Shown here piece by piece: positions 1 through 7,386 of a stretch of DNA of 64,000 nt (within the stretch, counting starts at the first letter, position 1; each line of letters starts with the position of its first letter). This stretch comes from an uncultured Faecalibacterium sp. (GTDB lineage: Bacteria > Bacillota > Clostridia > Oscillospirales > Ruminococcaceae), in NCBI GenBank assembly GCA_934548045.1, contig CAKTEM010000008.1:62001-126000 (forward strand). Reading direction: 5' to 3'. The position numbers and the translations under genes are program-made. The notes under the pieces are model-generated. The model was not told the DNA's origin. It saw only the letters and a program-made list of their open reading frames with translations, and made no database searches.

Positions 1-1
1 G

Positions 2-295
2 GATGAAGAGGGCAAGCTGAACCTCAGCGCAAAAGACCTCGGTTATTCGGCTCTGGTCGTGTCGCAGTTCACCCTCTACGGCAACACCCGGAAGGGCTTC
101 CGGCCCAGCTTCATCAAGGCGGCAAAACCGCCGCTCTCGGTGGACGCCTACGAGCTATTCCTCGCCGAGATGAACAAGCAGGGATTGAAGGACGTCCAGC
201 ACGGCGAGTTCGGCGCGGATATGCAGGTGGCACTTGTCAACGAAGGCCCCTGCACCATCGTCATCGACACCGACGAGTGGAAACAGAAGGATTAA
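2..295 (+). CDS. dtd: D-aminoacyl-tRNA deacylase, 5-prime truncated by window edge
   Basis: The reading frame is open from base 2 and carries the C-terminal two thirds of DTD, which hydrolyses D-aminoacyl-tRNAs in the cytoplasm. Both family signatures are visible: SQFTLYG (catalytic Ser/Gln-containing strand) followed by a Lys/Arg-rich loop, and NEGPCT near the C terminus, matching the Gly-cisPro motif that rejects L-amino acids. The start lies outside the window. The next gene follows after 13 bases with its own Shine-Dalgarno, which suggests an operon with the downstream hydrolase and hemZ. Confidence 0.92.
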   Translation, partial: DEEGKLNLSAKDLGYSALVVSQFTLYGNTRKGFRPSFIKAAKPPLSVDAYELFLAEMNKQGLKDVQHGEFGADMQVALVNEGPCTIVIDTDEWKQKD

Positions 296-308
296 AGGAG
301 AGATTCCC

Positions 309-917
309 ATGCAGGCATTTCATCTTCTCGGCTCTGCGCCGTTTTATACCAACAGCTTCCTGCTCATCACCGATGCAGGCCATGCGGTCGTCATCGACCC
401 GGCGGCGGATGTACAGGACTACGATAAAATTCTGAAAGAACACAACGCGACCCTTACCACCATCTTCTGCACCCACGGCCATTACGACCATGTGGGCAGT
501 GCTGGTGTCCTGAGCCGGGAGTGGAAGGCGAAGCTCTACTGTGAGCCTGCCGACTGCAAGGGTGTCCAGCTCTTTCCGCTCAAATCGTCCGACAGCGGCT
601 ATGCCGAGGGCGAAGAGATCTCGGTCGATGAGCTGACCTTCAAGGTCTGGCACACGCCCGGCCACACCGAGGGCGGCGTGATCCTGCTCTGCGGCAAAGA
701 GCATCTCTTTGTGGGCGACACCATCTTTCAGGGCAGTATCGGCCGCACCGACCTCGAGGGCGGCGACAGCCGGGTGATGGACGACAGCCTGCGCAAGATT
801 GCGGCTCTGCCGATTCCGCGTGACGCCCAGCTCCTGCCCGGCCACGGCGATTTTTCGACCTTTGGCGAAGAGCTGGACAATAATTTTTATATTCGTCACG
901 CGCTGAAAAACGTATAA
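309..917 (+). CDS. MBL-fold metallo-hydrolase (glyoxalase II-like)
   Basis: 202-residue metallo-beta-lactamase-fold hydrolase of the GloB-like group common in Firmicutes; the substrate is probably a thioester such as S-lactoyl-thiol, but this is not proven. Metal ligands are present in order: THGHYDH, HTPGHTEGG, VGDTIF and PGHG. The ATG at 309 is chosen over an upstream in-frame ATG at 234 because AAAGGAGA sits just before it and the upstream codons overlap dtd. It is 16 bases ahead of hemZ and likely cotranscribed. Confidence 0.88.
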   Translation: MQAFHLLGSAPFYTNSFLLITDAGHAVVIDPAADVQDYDKILKEHNATLTTIFCTHGHYDHVGSAGVLSREWKAKLYCEPADCKGVQLFPLKSSDSGYAEGEEISVDELTFKVWHTPGHTEGGVILLCGKEHLFVGDTIFQGSIGRTDLEGGDSRVMDDSLRKIAALPIPRDAQLLPGHGDFSTFGEELDNNFYIRHALKNV

Positions 918-933
918 GAAAAAGGGAATACCA

Positions 934-2403
934 ATGAAGATTTATATCACCGGCCTGCCTTCCGGCTACGAGGTCGAGCATCTTGTCCGGCTCTTCTACC
1001 CGATGGCACCGCTGACCCTGACCCCTCCCGAGGAGTGCGAGGACTGCGTATGGGCCGAAAAAAAGCCGGATGGCCTTTGGGCGATGGTGCGGCAGAACGG
1101 CCAGAGCAAAACGGCATCGGCACCCCTGCCGAAACCGGTCGAAGAGGGTGGCGAAACACCGGAATTCTCGCTGGCAAGCCTGACTTATGACCTGCTGCGG
1201 AGCTGGACGGGAATTCGTCCACCCTGGGGCAAGATGACCGGCGTCCGCCCGGTGCGCCTCATCCACGACAAGCGCGCGGCAGGCTGGACGGAAGATCAGA
1301 TCGACCAGTTCTTTCTGGGCCGGTTCGACTGCTCGGAACAGAAATACACGATGGCAAAGGCAATTGCCGATTTACAGGAGCCGATTCTGAAGCGCGGCAG
1401 CGCGCCGAACTCGTACAGCCTGTATATCGGCATCCCGTTCTGCCCCTCTCGGTGCAGCTATTGCAGCTTCGTCAGCTGCAACCTCGACCGTGACCGGAAG
1501 ATGGTGCAGCCATACGTTGACTGTCTCTGCAAAGAGGTCGAGTCCATCCGGCAGCAGGCTGACAAGGCCGGGCTGGAACTGTGCAGCATCTACATCGGCG
1601 GCGGCACGCCCACCAGCCTTTCGGCGCAGCAGCTCCGTCAGCTGATGGGAACCGTCCGGGAGAATTTCGACCTCTCGAAAATTGTGGAGTACACGGTCGA
1701 GGCCGGACGTCCGGACTGCACCGACGCCGAAAAGCTGGCGGTCATTAAGGAATATGGCGCGACGCGCATCTCCATCAATCCACAGACCTTCTCGGACGAA
1801 GTATTGGCGAACATCGGCCGGAAGCACTCGGCGCAGGATATTCTGGACTGCTACGCCGACGCCCGTCGGGTCGGCCATGACGATATCAACATGGACCTCA
1901 TCGCCGGTCTGCCCGGCGACACCGTCGAAGGTTTTGAAAAGAGCCTGCGGCAGGCCATCGCACTCGACCCGGAGAACATCACCGTCCACACCCTGACCCT
2001 CAAGCGAGCCTCCCGTATCGTCATCGAGGACCAGAAGGAGAACGACTACGCCGACGTTGCGGCCATGCTGGAAGAATGCCATCTGCTGGCCGAAGCCGGC
2101 TACCGGCCCTATTATCTTTACCGGCAGAAGAACACCTTGCAGAACCTCGAAAACGTGGGCTGGTGCAAGCCGGGCCACGAGGGATATTACAACATCTATA
2201 TCATGGAGGAAGTCCAGACTATCCTCTCCGCAGGCGCAGGCGGCAGCACCAAGCTGGTCGCCGACGGCGGAAAGCGGATGCAGCGCATCTTCAACTTTAA
2301 ATATCCGAACGAGTATATCCAGCGGTTTGCGGAGGTGCTGGAACGGAAAAAAGGAGTGGCTGATTTTTATGATCACGATTTGGGTCCCGAAACGACTGGT
2401 TGA
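934..2403 (+). CDS. hemZ: coproporphyrinogen III dehydrogenase-like radical SAM protein HemZ
   Basis: 489-residue radical SAM protein of the HemN/HemZ group. The 4Fe-4S motif is C170-PSR-C174-SY-C177, inside GIPFCPSRCSYCSF, followed by IYIGGGTPT. The long N-terminal domain of about 160 residues before the radical SAM core is typical of clostridial HemZ rather than HemN. Predicted role is oxygen-independent coproporphyrinogen decarboxylation, but many HemN-like proteins have other roles (heme chaperone HemW, methylases) and no other heme gene is nearby. The 3-prime end overlaps the next gene by 35 bases. Confidence 0.85.
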   Translation: MKIYITGLPSGYEVEHLVRLFYPMAPLTLTPPEECEDCVWAEKKPDGLWAMVRQNGQSKTASAPLPKPVEEGGETPEFSLASLTYDLLRSWTGIRPPWGKMTGVRPVRLIHDKRAAGWTEDQIDQFFLGRFDCSEQKYTMAKAIADLQEPILKRGSAPNSYSLYIGIPFCPSRCSYCSFVSCNLDRDRKMVQPYVDCLCKEVESIRQQADKAGLELCSIYIGGGTPTSLSAQQLRQLMGTVRENFDLSKIVEYTVEAGRPDCTDAEKLAVIKEYGATRISINPQTFSDEVLANIGRKHSAQDILDCYADARRVGHDDINMDLIAGLPGDTVEGFEKSLRQAIALDPENITVHTLTLKRASRIVIEDQKENDYADVAAMLEECHLLAEAGYRPYYLYRQKNTLQNLENVGWCKPGHEGYYNIYIMEEVQTILSAGAGGSTKLVADGGKRMQRIFNFKYPNEYIQRFAEVLERKKGVADFYDHDLGPETTG

Positions 2404-3307
2404 AGTCGACCTCTATAACGTTGCGGCACAGAGCCCGGAGGCTCTGGCGCAGATGTGCGAGAAGAGCTACCGCCAACGGGTGAGCTATGCCGCCCAGAAA
2501 GTGCGCGATTCCGGCGCAAAGATCGTGATGCTGACCGGCCCGTCCGCCAGCGGCAAGACCACCTCGGCGCACAAACTGGCCGAAGAACTGGTGCGTCAGG
2601 GGACCCCGGCGCAGGTCGTCAGTCTGGACAATTTCTTCAAGGGCGCGCAGTATTATCCGAAAATGCCTGACGGCACGCTGGATTATGAGAACCCGGACAC
2701 CCTTGACCTACCGCTCATCCGCCAGTGCCTGCGTGAGCTGAACGAGACAGGCAAGACCGAACTGCCTATCTACGATTTCACGGCCGAGGCACGTTCCAGC
2801 GAGACCGAGAACGTCGACTTACAGGGTGGCGTCTGCATCGTCGAGGGCATCCATGCCCTGAACCCGGAACTGACGAGTCTGGTTCCGGACAATGAAATTT
2901 ACCGCATTTATGCCGGTCTGCGCGAGGAATACTGCGTCGATGGACGCCGCAGCATCAGCACCCGGGATATCCGGCTCTGCCGCCGCACGCTCCGGGATGC
3001 TGCCGCGCGCGGACGCAGCCCCGAAAAGACCCTTGCCATGTGGGAACGGGTGCTGGACGGCGAGACCCGGTATATCAAGGGGTTCAAGACCACGGCGGAC
3101 TTCCTGCTGGACACCTCCTTCACCTATGAGCTTGGCCTCATCGCTCAGCTGCTCCGCAAGGTGCGCCAGCAGTTCACGCTGGAAGGCCACTGCGCCGAAC
3201 TCTGGGATGAGACGGCGCGCCGGTTCGAGAATGTCGCGCCAGTGCAGCTCGAGCTTCTGCCCGAGGACAGTATGCTCCGGGAATTCTACGCAGGACAGAC
3301 GAAATAA
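2369..3307 (+). CDS. uridine kinase-like nucleoside kinase
   Basis: 312-residue P-loop kinase related to uridine kinase and phosphoribulokinase. The Walker A motif GPSASGKTT is near residue 55, followed by SLDNFF and a DYENPDT segment typical of Udk nucleoside-binding loops. It is about 100 residues longer than E. coli Udk, with an N-terminal extension of about 50 residues and a C-terminal helical extension. The start at ATG 2369, inside hemZ, has AAGGAG 12 bases upstream. Translational coupling to hemZ is likely. The exact nucleoside substrate is inferred, not shown. Confidence 0.78.
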   Translation: MITIWVPKRLVEVDLYNVAAQSPEALAQMCEKSYRQRVSYAAQKVRDSGAKIVMLTGPSASGKTTSAHKLAEELVRQGTPAQVVSLDNFFKGAQYYPKMPDGTLDYENPDTLDLPLIRQCLRELNETGKTELPIYDFTAEARSSETENVDLQGGVCIVEGIHALNPELTSLVPDNEIYRIYAGLREEYCVDGRRSISTRDIRLCRRTLRDAAARGRSPEKTLAMWERVLDGETRYIKGFKTTADFLLDTSFTYELGLIAQLLRKVRQQFTLEGHCAELWDETARRFENVAPVQLELLPEDSMLREFYAGQTK

Positions 3308-3380
3308 GAAATCCTCTTGTGCAATTGCGAAAAAACTGTTTCCAAATCCGCACGAAACTGTAAAACTTGCGGCGAATTCG

Positions 3381-3409
3381 TTGCAATCACAGGTGGAACG
3401 CGCTATAAT
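3381..3409 (+). promoter_or_regulatory. sigma-70-type promoter, TTGCAA-N17-TATAAT
   Basis: TTGCAA at 3381 and a perfect TATAAT at 3404 are separated by 17 bases, upstream of the zinc-ribbon gene at 3509. The same unusual -35 (TTGCAA) recurs at 4061, 8668 and 59381. Confidence 0.8.
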
Positions 3410-3508
3410 GAAACCATCACCCGACGCACAGGGAAGACACCCGTGTGCAGCAGAGATATGCAGGAGAAAAAGCCCACTCGGGGCATGAATTGAGAGAGGT
3501 GTCTTATT

Positions 3509-3949
3509 ATGGATTTCAATAAGCTGAAAGAAATGGGCATGGAATATGCCGAAAAGGGCAAAAATGCGGCGATGGACTTGGCCGAGCGCGGCAAAACGCA
3601 GGCAAAGATCGTCAGTGCACAGACCAAACTCGTAAAGGCGCAGCGTCAGCTGGGCGCGCTGGTGTACAGCCTCGCCAAGGGCCATGAGGAAAATCAGCCC
3701 CTCGTCGACAAGTACATCGAGATGATCGACTCCATCGAAGACGAGCTGACCGCCCTGAAAGCGACCGTCGGCCCGACCGCTGTGGAAGTCGAACCCGAAG
3801 CTGAAGTGCAGACCGAAGGCGACGACAGCGTGACCATCGAATTCCCCATCGACAAGGATGAGAGCGAGCCGCGCAAGACCTGTCCGCAGTGTGGTGCGCC
3901 GGTCTCGGATGACGCGCTGTTCTGCAACAAGTGCGGTGCGCAGCTCTGA
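3509..3949 (+). CDS. zinc-ribbon domain protein
   Basis: 146-residue soluble protein. Residues 1-80 are strongly helical and charged (repeated Lys, Ala, Glu; possible coiled coil). Residues 85-115 are acidic. The C terminus is a zinc ribbon with two CxxC knuckles, CPQC and CNKC, spaced 15 residues apart. Function unknown; many clostridial proteins share this helical-plus-zinc-ribbon plan. It sits alone between its own promoter and a terminator. The start ATG follows GAGAGGTG. Confidence 0.8.
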   Translation: MDFNKLKEMGMEYAEKGKNAAMDLAERGKTQAKIVSAQTKLVKAQRQLGALVYSLAKGHEENQPLVDKYIEMIDSIEDELTALKATVGPTAVEVEPEAEVQTEGDDSVTIEFPIDKDESEPRKTCPQCGAPVSDDALFCNKCGAQL

Positions 3950-3975
3950 GGAACTTTCCAGAATAAACAGAACTG

Positions 3976-4007
3976 GGCGGTATCTCTCAGGGATGCCGCT
4001 CTTTTTG
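3976..4007 (+). terminator. rho-independent terminator after zinc-ribbon gene
   Basis: GCGGTATC and GATGCCGC pair (one G-U) around a short loop, followed by CTCTTTTTG. Confidence 0.7.
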
Positions 4008-4060
4008 TGTGAAATTCCTGCGAAATCATTGCATGAAAGCCGCAATATGTGCGGAAACTC

Positions 4061-4089
4061 TTGCAATTAAGCGGATTTTGCGGTACAAT
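4061..4089 (+). promoter_or_regulatory. promoter for mazG, TTGCAA-N17-TACAAT
   Basis: TTGCAA at 4061 and TACAAT at 4084, spacing 17, 47 bases before the mazG start codon. Confidence 0.75.
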
Positions 4090-4135
4090 CTGAACCTACC
4101 GCAGGACACTGAAGCAGGCAGAAAGGAAGATTCGG

Positions 4136-4858
4136 ATGCAGGACTGGCCGGAACGGGAACATTACACAGCGGAAGATTTATTGGAAATTATCCGCATCCT
4201 GCGCGACCCGGAGACGGGCTGCCCGTGGGATAAAGTCCAGACCCACCAGAGCATCCGGAAAAACTTTCTCGAAGAGACCTGCGAAGCGTTGGAGGCCATC
4301 GACGCCGACGACCCGGTCATGCTCCGGGAGGAGCTGGGCGATGTGCTGATGCAGGTGGCGTTCCATGTCGTCATCGAGGAAGAGCGTGGACGGCTCGATT
4401 TTGAGCAGGTCTGCCGGGAAGTGTGCGAGAAGCTGGTCTTCCGGCATCCGAACATCTTTACCTCCTCGGCGGCGGAAAATGCCGGTATAAACAGCTGGGA
4501 CGCGCTCAAAAATAAGGAAAAGGGCCGCCGGACGCTGGCCGATGAGCTGGATACCGTTCCGCTGACCCTGCCAGCCCTGATGCGCGCGCAGAAGCTCCAG
4601 AAGCGCGCGGCAGGCCGCGGCCTTGGCACACAGGACAGGGCGCAGGCTGAACAGAACCTTGCACAGGCAGAGCAGGCGTGGGCGGAAGCCTCGCCGAAAA
4701 ACGCGCAGGAACGGGCTGGAGAGCTGCTGTTCGCGGCGGCGGATGCCCTGCGCTTGGCCGGTGTGGACGCCGAGGAAGCGTTGAGCTTTGCGTCCAAGCG
4801 GTTCAGCGAGCGGCTGAAACAGAACGAAATCGAGTCGAACGGGGAAGAGACTGAATAA
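4136..4858 (+). CDS. mazG: nucleoside triphosphate pyrophosphohydrolase MazG
   Basis: 240-residue protein that hydrolyses NTPs to NMP and pyrophosphate. The N-terminal MazG domain shows LRDPETGCPWDK, EETCEALEAI and EELGDVLMQVAFH, the last two holding the acidic Mg-binding ExxE..ExxD pattern. A second, weaker MazG domain follows (FASKRFSERL near the C terminus). B. subtilis YabN has an N-terminal methylase domain that is absent here. It starts the conserved mazG-(hup)-rqcP-yabP-yabQ-divIC-yabR gene order. RBS is GAAAGGAAG before ATG 4136. Confidence 0.93.
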   Translation: MQDWPEREHYTAEDLLEIIRILRDPETGCPWDKVQTHQSIRKNFLEETCEALEAIDADDPVMLREELGDVLMQVAFHVVIEEERGRLDFEQVCREVCEKLVFRHPNIFTSSAAENAGINSWDALKNKEKGRRTLADELDTVPLTLPALMRAQKLQKRAAGRGLGTQDRAQAEQNLAQAEQAWAEASPKNAQERAGELLFAAADALRLAGVDAEEALSFASKRFSERLKQNEIESNGEETE

Positions 4859-4924
4859 GACAGCTCCCGGGAGATAAGAGATATTTGACTGAGAAGAACG
4901 AAAAATTTGTGGAGGTTTTCTACT

Positions 4925-5194
4925 ATGACTAAAACCGATCTGATCGCACAGGTTGCGGCAAACACCGAGATGAGCAAGAAGAGTGCGGAAGCTGCCGTCA
5001 ACGCAGTCTTTGAGGCACTGAGCAAGGGCATGGCAGACGGTGAGAAGATCACCATCTCCGGCTTCGGCACCTTCGAGGTGCGTGAGCGCGCAGAGCGTCA
5101 GGGCATCAACCCCCGTACCCGTGAGCCCATCACCATCGCAGCTTCTCGCAACATCGTCTTCAAGCCGGGCAAGGCTCTGAAGGACACCCTGTAA
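4925..5194 (+). CDS. hup: HU family DNA-binding protein
   Basis: 89-residue histone-like HU. It has the canonical MTKTDLI start, the GFGTFEVRERAER strand and NPRTREP arm that wraps DNA, and a FKPGKALKDTL end. Codon use is highly optimised compared with neighbours, consistent with strong expression. ATG 4925 is preceded by GTGGAGG. In Bacillus this interval between mazG and yabO lacks HU, but its presence is common in Clostridia. Confidence 0.95.
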   Translation: MTKTDLIAQVAANTEMSKKSAEAAVNAVFEALSKGMADGEKITISGFGTFEVRERAERQGINPRTREPITIAASRNIVFKPGKALKDTL

Positions 5195-5206
5195 AAAACG
5201 CTGTTC

Positions 5207-5247
5207 GCCGCCGGGTCCTCTTCTGACAGGGATTCGGCGGCTTTTTC
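5207..5247 (+). terminator. terminator after hup
   Basis: GCCGCCG (5207) pairs with CGGCGGC (5235), followed by TTTTT. Confidence 0.8.
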
Positions 5248-5250
5248 ATA

Positions 5251-5310
5251 GCCCTCTCAGGCTGCTTCGCATCCAGCTCCCCCAAAGGGGGAGCCATTGG
5301 CATGTCGGGC
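5251..5310. repeat. intergenic palindromic repeat-like element
   Basis: A 60-base GC-rich segment containing a perfect 8-bp inverted repeat, GCTCCCCC-AAA-GGGGGAGC (5276-5294), set in CTCTCAGGCTGCTTCGC and CCATTGGCATG. From memory, this resembles a dispersed element found in many copies in Faecalibacterium and related genomes. Only one copy is seen here, so its repeat status is inferred. Confidence 0.5.
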
Positions 5311-5387
5311 AGGTCTGAGAAAAACGAGCAAAGCTTTTGCTTTCGGAAAAGCGATGGCCTTGCTGTGAGACGGAGGAAGAATATAAA

Positions 5388-5633
5388 ATGAGATTGGACA
5401 AATATCTGAAAGTTTCGCGGCTCATCAAACGCCGCACTGTGGCAAATGAAGTCGCTGACGCTGGCCGTATCCTCATCAACGGCAAGATCGCAAAGGCGAG
5501 TCAGGCCGTCAAGGAGGGCGACATCATCGAGGTCACCTTCGGCAACCGCCCCATCAAGGTGAAAGTCCTGTCCGATATCGAACCCCGTACCAAGGATGTG
5601 GCCCGGGAGATGTACGAGATTATTAGTGAGTAA
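5388..5633 (+). CDS. rqcP: S4-domain RNA-binding protein RqcP (YabO/HslR)
   Basis: 81-residue S4-domain protein starting MRLDKYLKVSRLIKRR, the standard S4 helix, followed by GRILINGKIAKAS. In Bacillus the orthologue RqcP acts in ribosome-associated quality control with RqcH, translocating poly-Ala-tagged nascent chains on stalled 50S subunits. Start ATG 5388 is chosen because the S4 fold begins there and GGAGGAAG lies upstream; the frame is open further back. Part of the conserved yab cluster. Confidence 0.9.
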   Translation: MRLDKYLKVSRLIKRRTVANEVADAGRILINGKIAKASQAVKEGDIIEVTFGNRPIKVKVLSDIEPRTKDVAREMYEIISE

Positions 5634-5690
5634 AGTAAGGTCTAATCTGCGGATTCATGACATAAGCTCTTTGAAAAGGAGCGTGATGGG

Positions 5691-5972
5691 ATGAAAAGCG
5701 CGGAGAAGTCCGAGCAGGCGAAGCCCCATGACCTGATTTTGGAAGGGCGGAGCAGGCTGACCGTCACCGGGGTGAAACGGGTGCTGCGATGCGACCCGGA
5801 CAGTGCCGCCATCGAGACGAGTCGAGGAGTCCTGAACCTCGCCGGTGCGGAGCTGAGCGTGACCGCGCTGGACCTCGACACTGGGGAAGTCAAGCTGACT
5901 GGCCGAGTCGACCTGCTCGAGTACACCGCAGAGCATACGCCGGGCGGACTGCTCCGCCGGCTGTTTCGCTGA
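5691..5972 (+). CDS. yabP: sporulation protein YabP homologue
   Basis: 93-residue YabP/YqfC-family protein of beta-strand-rich character (HDLILEGRSRLTVTGVKRV), the usual opening of this family. In Bacillus YabP works with YabQ in spore coat and cortex assembly. It follows rqcP in the canonical order and overlaps yabQ by one base (TGATG). Its retention is notable if the organism is a non-spore-former such as Faecalibacterium. Confidence 0.85.
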   Translation: MKSAEKSEQAKPHDLILEGRSRLTVTGVKRVLRCDPDSAAIETSRGVLNLAGAELSVTALDLDTGEVKLTGRVDLLEYTAEHTPGGLLRRLFR

Positions 5973-6301
5973 TGGCTCCGGCGTTGGAACTGCCCCAGAT
6001 CGGGCAGGAGATGCTGGCCTGTGCCGTGATGGGCGGCATCCTCGGAGCGATACGGGCCGTCTTCCCGAAACGGGGGAGGGCGGCCTTTCTGCCGGACGTG
6101 TTATACGTCGGGATGATGCTCTTCTGTTTACAGAGTTACACCGCCGCGTACAGCGCAGGCGGCGTGCTGCGATGGTACATGGTCGGCAGTGCGGTGGTGT
6201 CCGCTGCCGCTGCGGGCGGTCTGCTGGGGCTTCCGGCACGGTTTTTGAGGGTGTATCGCAAAAAGAGTTTCAAAAAAATACAAAAAGAACTTGCCAAGTG
6301 A
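5972..6301 (+). CDS. yabQ: YabQ-like membrane protein
   Basis: 109-residue membrane protein with an N-terminal segment (AVMGGILGAIRAVF) and two further hydrophobic segments around residues 41-60 and 70-90, ending in a Lys-rich tail. The family call rests mainly on its position between yabP and divIC and its hydrophobic layout; it is about half the length of B. subtilis YabQ. The start codon overlaps the yabP stop, implying coupled translation. Confidence 0.72.
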   Translation: MAPALELPQIGQEMLACAVMGGILGAIRAVFPKRGRAAFLPDVLYVGMMLFCLQSYTAAYSAGGVLRWYMVGSAVVSAAAAGGLLGLPARFLRVYRKKSFKKIQKELAK

Positions 6302-6320
6302 GCGGCGCGTGTTGTATAAT
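6291..6320 (+). promoter_or_regulatory. promoter for divIC, TTGCCA-N18-TATAAT
   Basis: TTGCCA at 6291 and a perfect TATAAT at 6315, spacing 18. It overlaps the yabQ stop codon, so divIC and yabR can be transcribed apart from yabPQ. Confidence 0.75.
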
Positions 6321-6384
6321 TCAAGCGTATCAAAGTAAGAGTACAGGCACGCAACGCCTGCTGTTTTAACGGGGGCAATGTGGA

Positions 6385-6690
6385 ATGGCAAATCCGAGCC
6401 GTAAAAAGCGAAAGAAGAACACAGTGTGGAGAGGGCTTCTCCGGCTGTTTTTTGTATTGCTGCTCCTCAGTCTGCTGGCTGCGTATATCTCGAATCAGGT
6501 CGCCATCAGCTCCAAACGCGCGGAGCTGGAGACCCTGAAGGAACAGATCGAACAGCAGCAGACCCAGAACGAGGAGATGGAGCGTATCCTCAGCGGCGAC
6601 GCCGACGAGGTGACGGAATGGGTCGCCCGGGATTCTTACAACTATGCCGCACCCAACGAGCGCATCTTTGTCGATGTGACCGGCAACTGA
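6385..6690 (+). CDS. divIC: septum formation initiator DivIC/FtsB family
   Basis: 101-residue bitopic division protein. A basic cytoplasmic tail (PSRKKRKK), one transmembrane segment at about residues 18-35, and a coiled coil at about residues 41-70 (ELETLKEQIEQQQTQNEEME) give the DivIC layout. It bridges FtsL and DivIB/FtsQ at the septum. Position between yabQ and yabR supports the assignment. Confidence 0.88.
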   Translation: MANPSRKKRKKNTVWRGLLRLFFVLLLLSLLAAYISNQVAISSKRAELETLKEQIEQQQTQNEEMERILSGDADEVTEWVARDSYNYAAPNERIFVDVTGN

Positions 6691-6740
6691 GCGCGGCGCA
6701 GAGAACCGGATTTTTGAGAGAGTACAAGGAGTATTGAGTT

Positions 6741-7295
6741 TTGGCGATTGAGGTAGGGAACGTTTTCGAGGGCCGTGTCACCGGCGTAAAGCCGTTTGGC
6801 GCATTTGTCGCGCTGCCGGAAGGCCGGGTCGGCATGGTCCACATTTCCGAAGTGTCCAATGAGTATGTGCAGGATATTGCAGCTGTCCTGCACGACGGCG
6901 ATGTTGTCAAGGTGCAGGTCATCAACGTTGCACCGGACGGCAAGATCGCGCTGTCCATCAAGCGGCTGCTGCCGCCGCCTCCGCGTCCGGCACGCCCGGC
7001 ACGTGACAACCGCGGCCCTCGCCCGAATGGGCCGAGAGAGGGCGGAAGAGGCGGTTTCCGGTCTGACCCCCGTGAGGGCGGCCGTCCTCCGCGTGAAGGC
7101 GGACGCGGCCCGGCCCGTGACGGTGCGCCCCGTGTCTGGCAGCCGAAAGCACCCGTCAAGTCCGACAACATGAGCTTTGAGGACATGATGAGCCGCTTCA
7201 AGAGCCAGAGCGAGGAGAAGATGGCTGACCTCGACCACGAGACGAACAATCGTCGCGGCGGCGGTTATGCCCCTCGCAGCCGCCGTGGCCGGTAA
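6741..7295 (+). CDS. yabR: S1 RNA-binding domain protein (YabR-like)
   Basis: 184-residue protein with one S1 domain at residues 3-73 (EVGNVFEGRVTGVKPFGAFV...VHISEVS...ALSIKR), then a low-complexity region rich in Pro, Arg and Gly (about residues 75-135, RGG-like) and a basic C terminus. Start is TTG 6741, supported by ACAAGGAG 9 bases upstream; no ATG gives the whole S1 fold. In Bacillus YabR follows divIC. A role in ribosome or RNA binding is inferred. Confidence 0.87.
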   Translation: MAIEVGNVFEGRVTGVKPFGAFVALPEGRVGMVHISEVSNEYVQDIAAVLHDGDVVKVQVINVAPDGKIALSIKRLLPPPPRPARPARDNRGPRPNGPREGGRGGFRSDPREGGRPPREGGRGPARDGAPRVWQPKAPVKSDNMSFEDMMSRFKSQSEEKMADLDHETNNRRGGGYAPRSRRGR

Positions 7296-7327
7296 GAGCT
7301 GCCCCACATTTGAATGAGAACCTTCGG

Positions 7328-7358
7328 GCCTGCCCCAGTGGGGTGGGTCTGTTTTTTA
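7328..7358 (+). terminator. terminator after yabR
   Basis: A 9-bp stem with G-U pairs, GCCTGCCCC against GGGGTGGGT with AGT loop, followed by CTGTTTTTT. Confidence 0.75.
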
Positions 7359-7386
7359 GCTGAACTTTACAGGAAAGGAAAACAAG

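Noticed and set aside
261..899. Long antisense frames opposite the MBL hydrolase and many other genes
   Set aside because: High-GC third positions keep the reverse strand open; none has an RBS or a protein family.
3307..3508. Plus-strand open frame across the udk end into the spacer
   Set aside because: It is the shifted frame of the kinase gene; the spacer holds a promoter and no gene.
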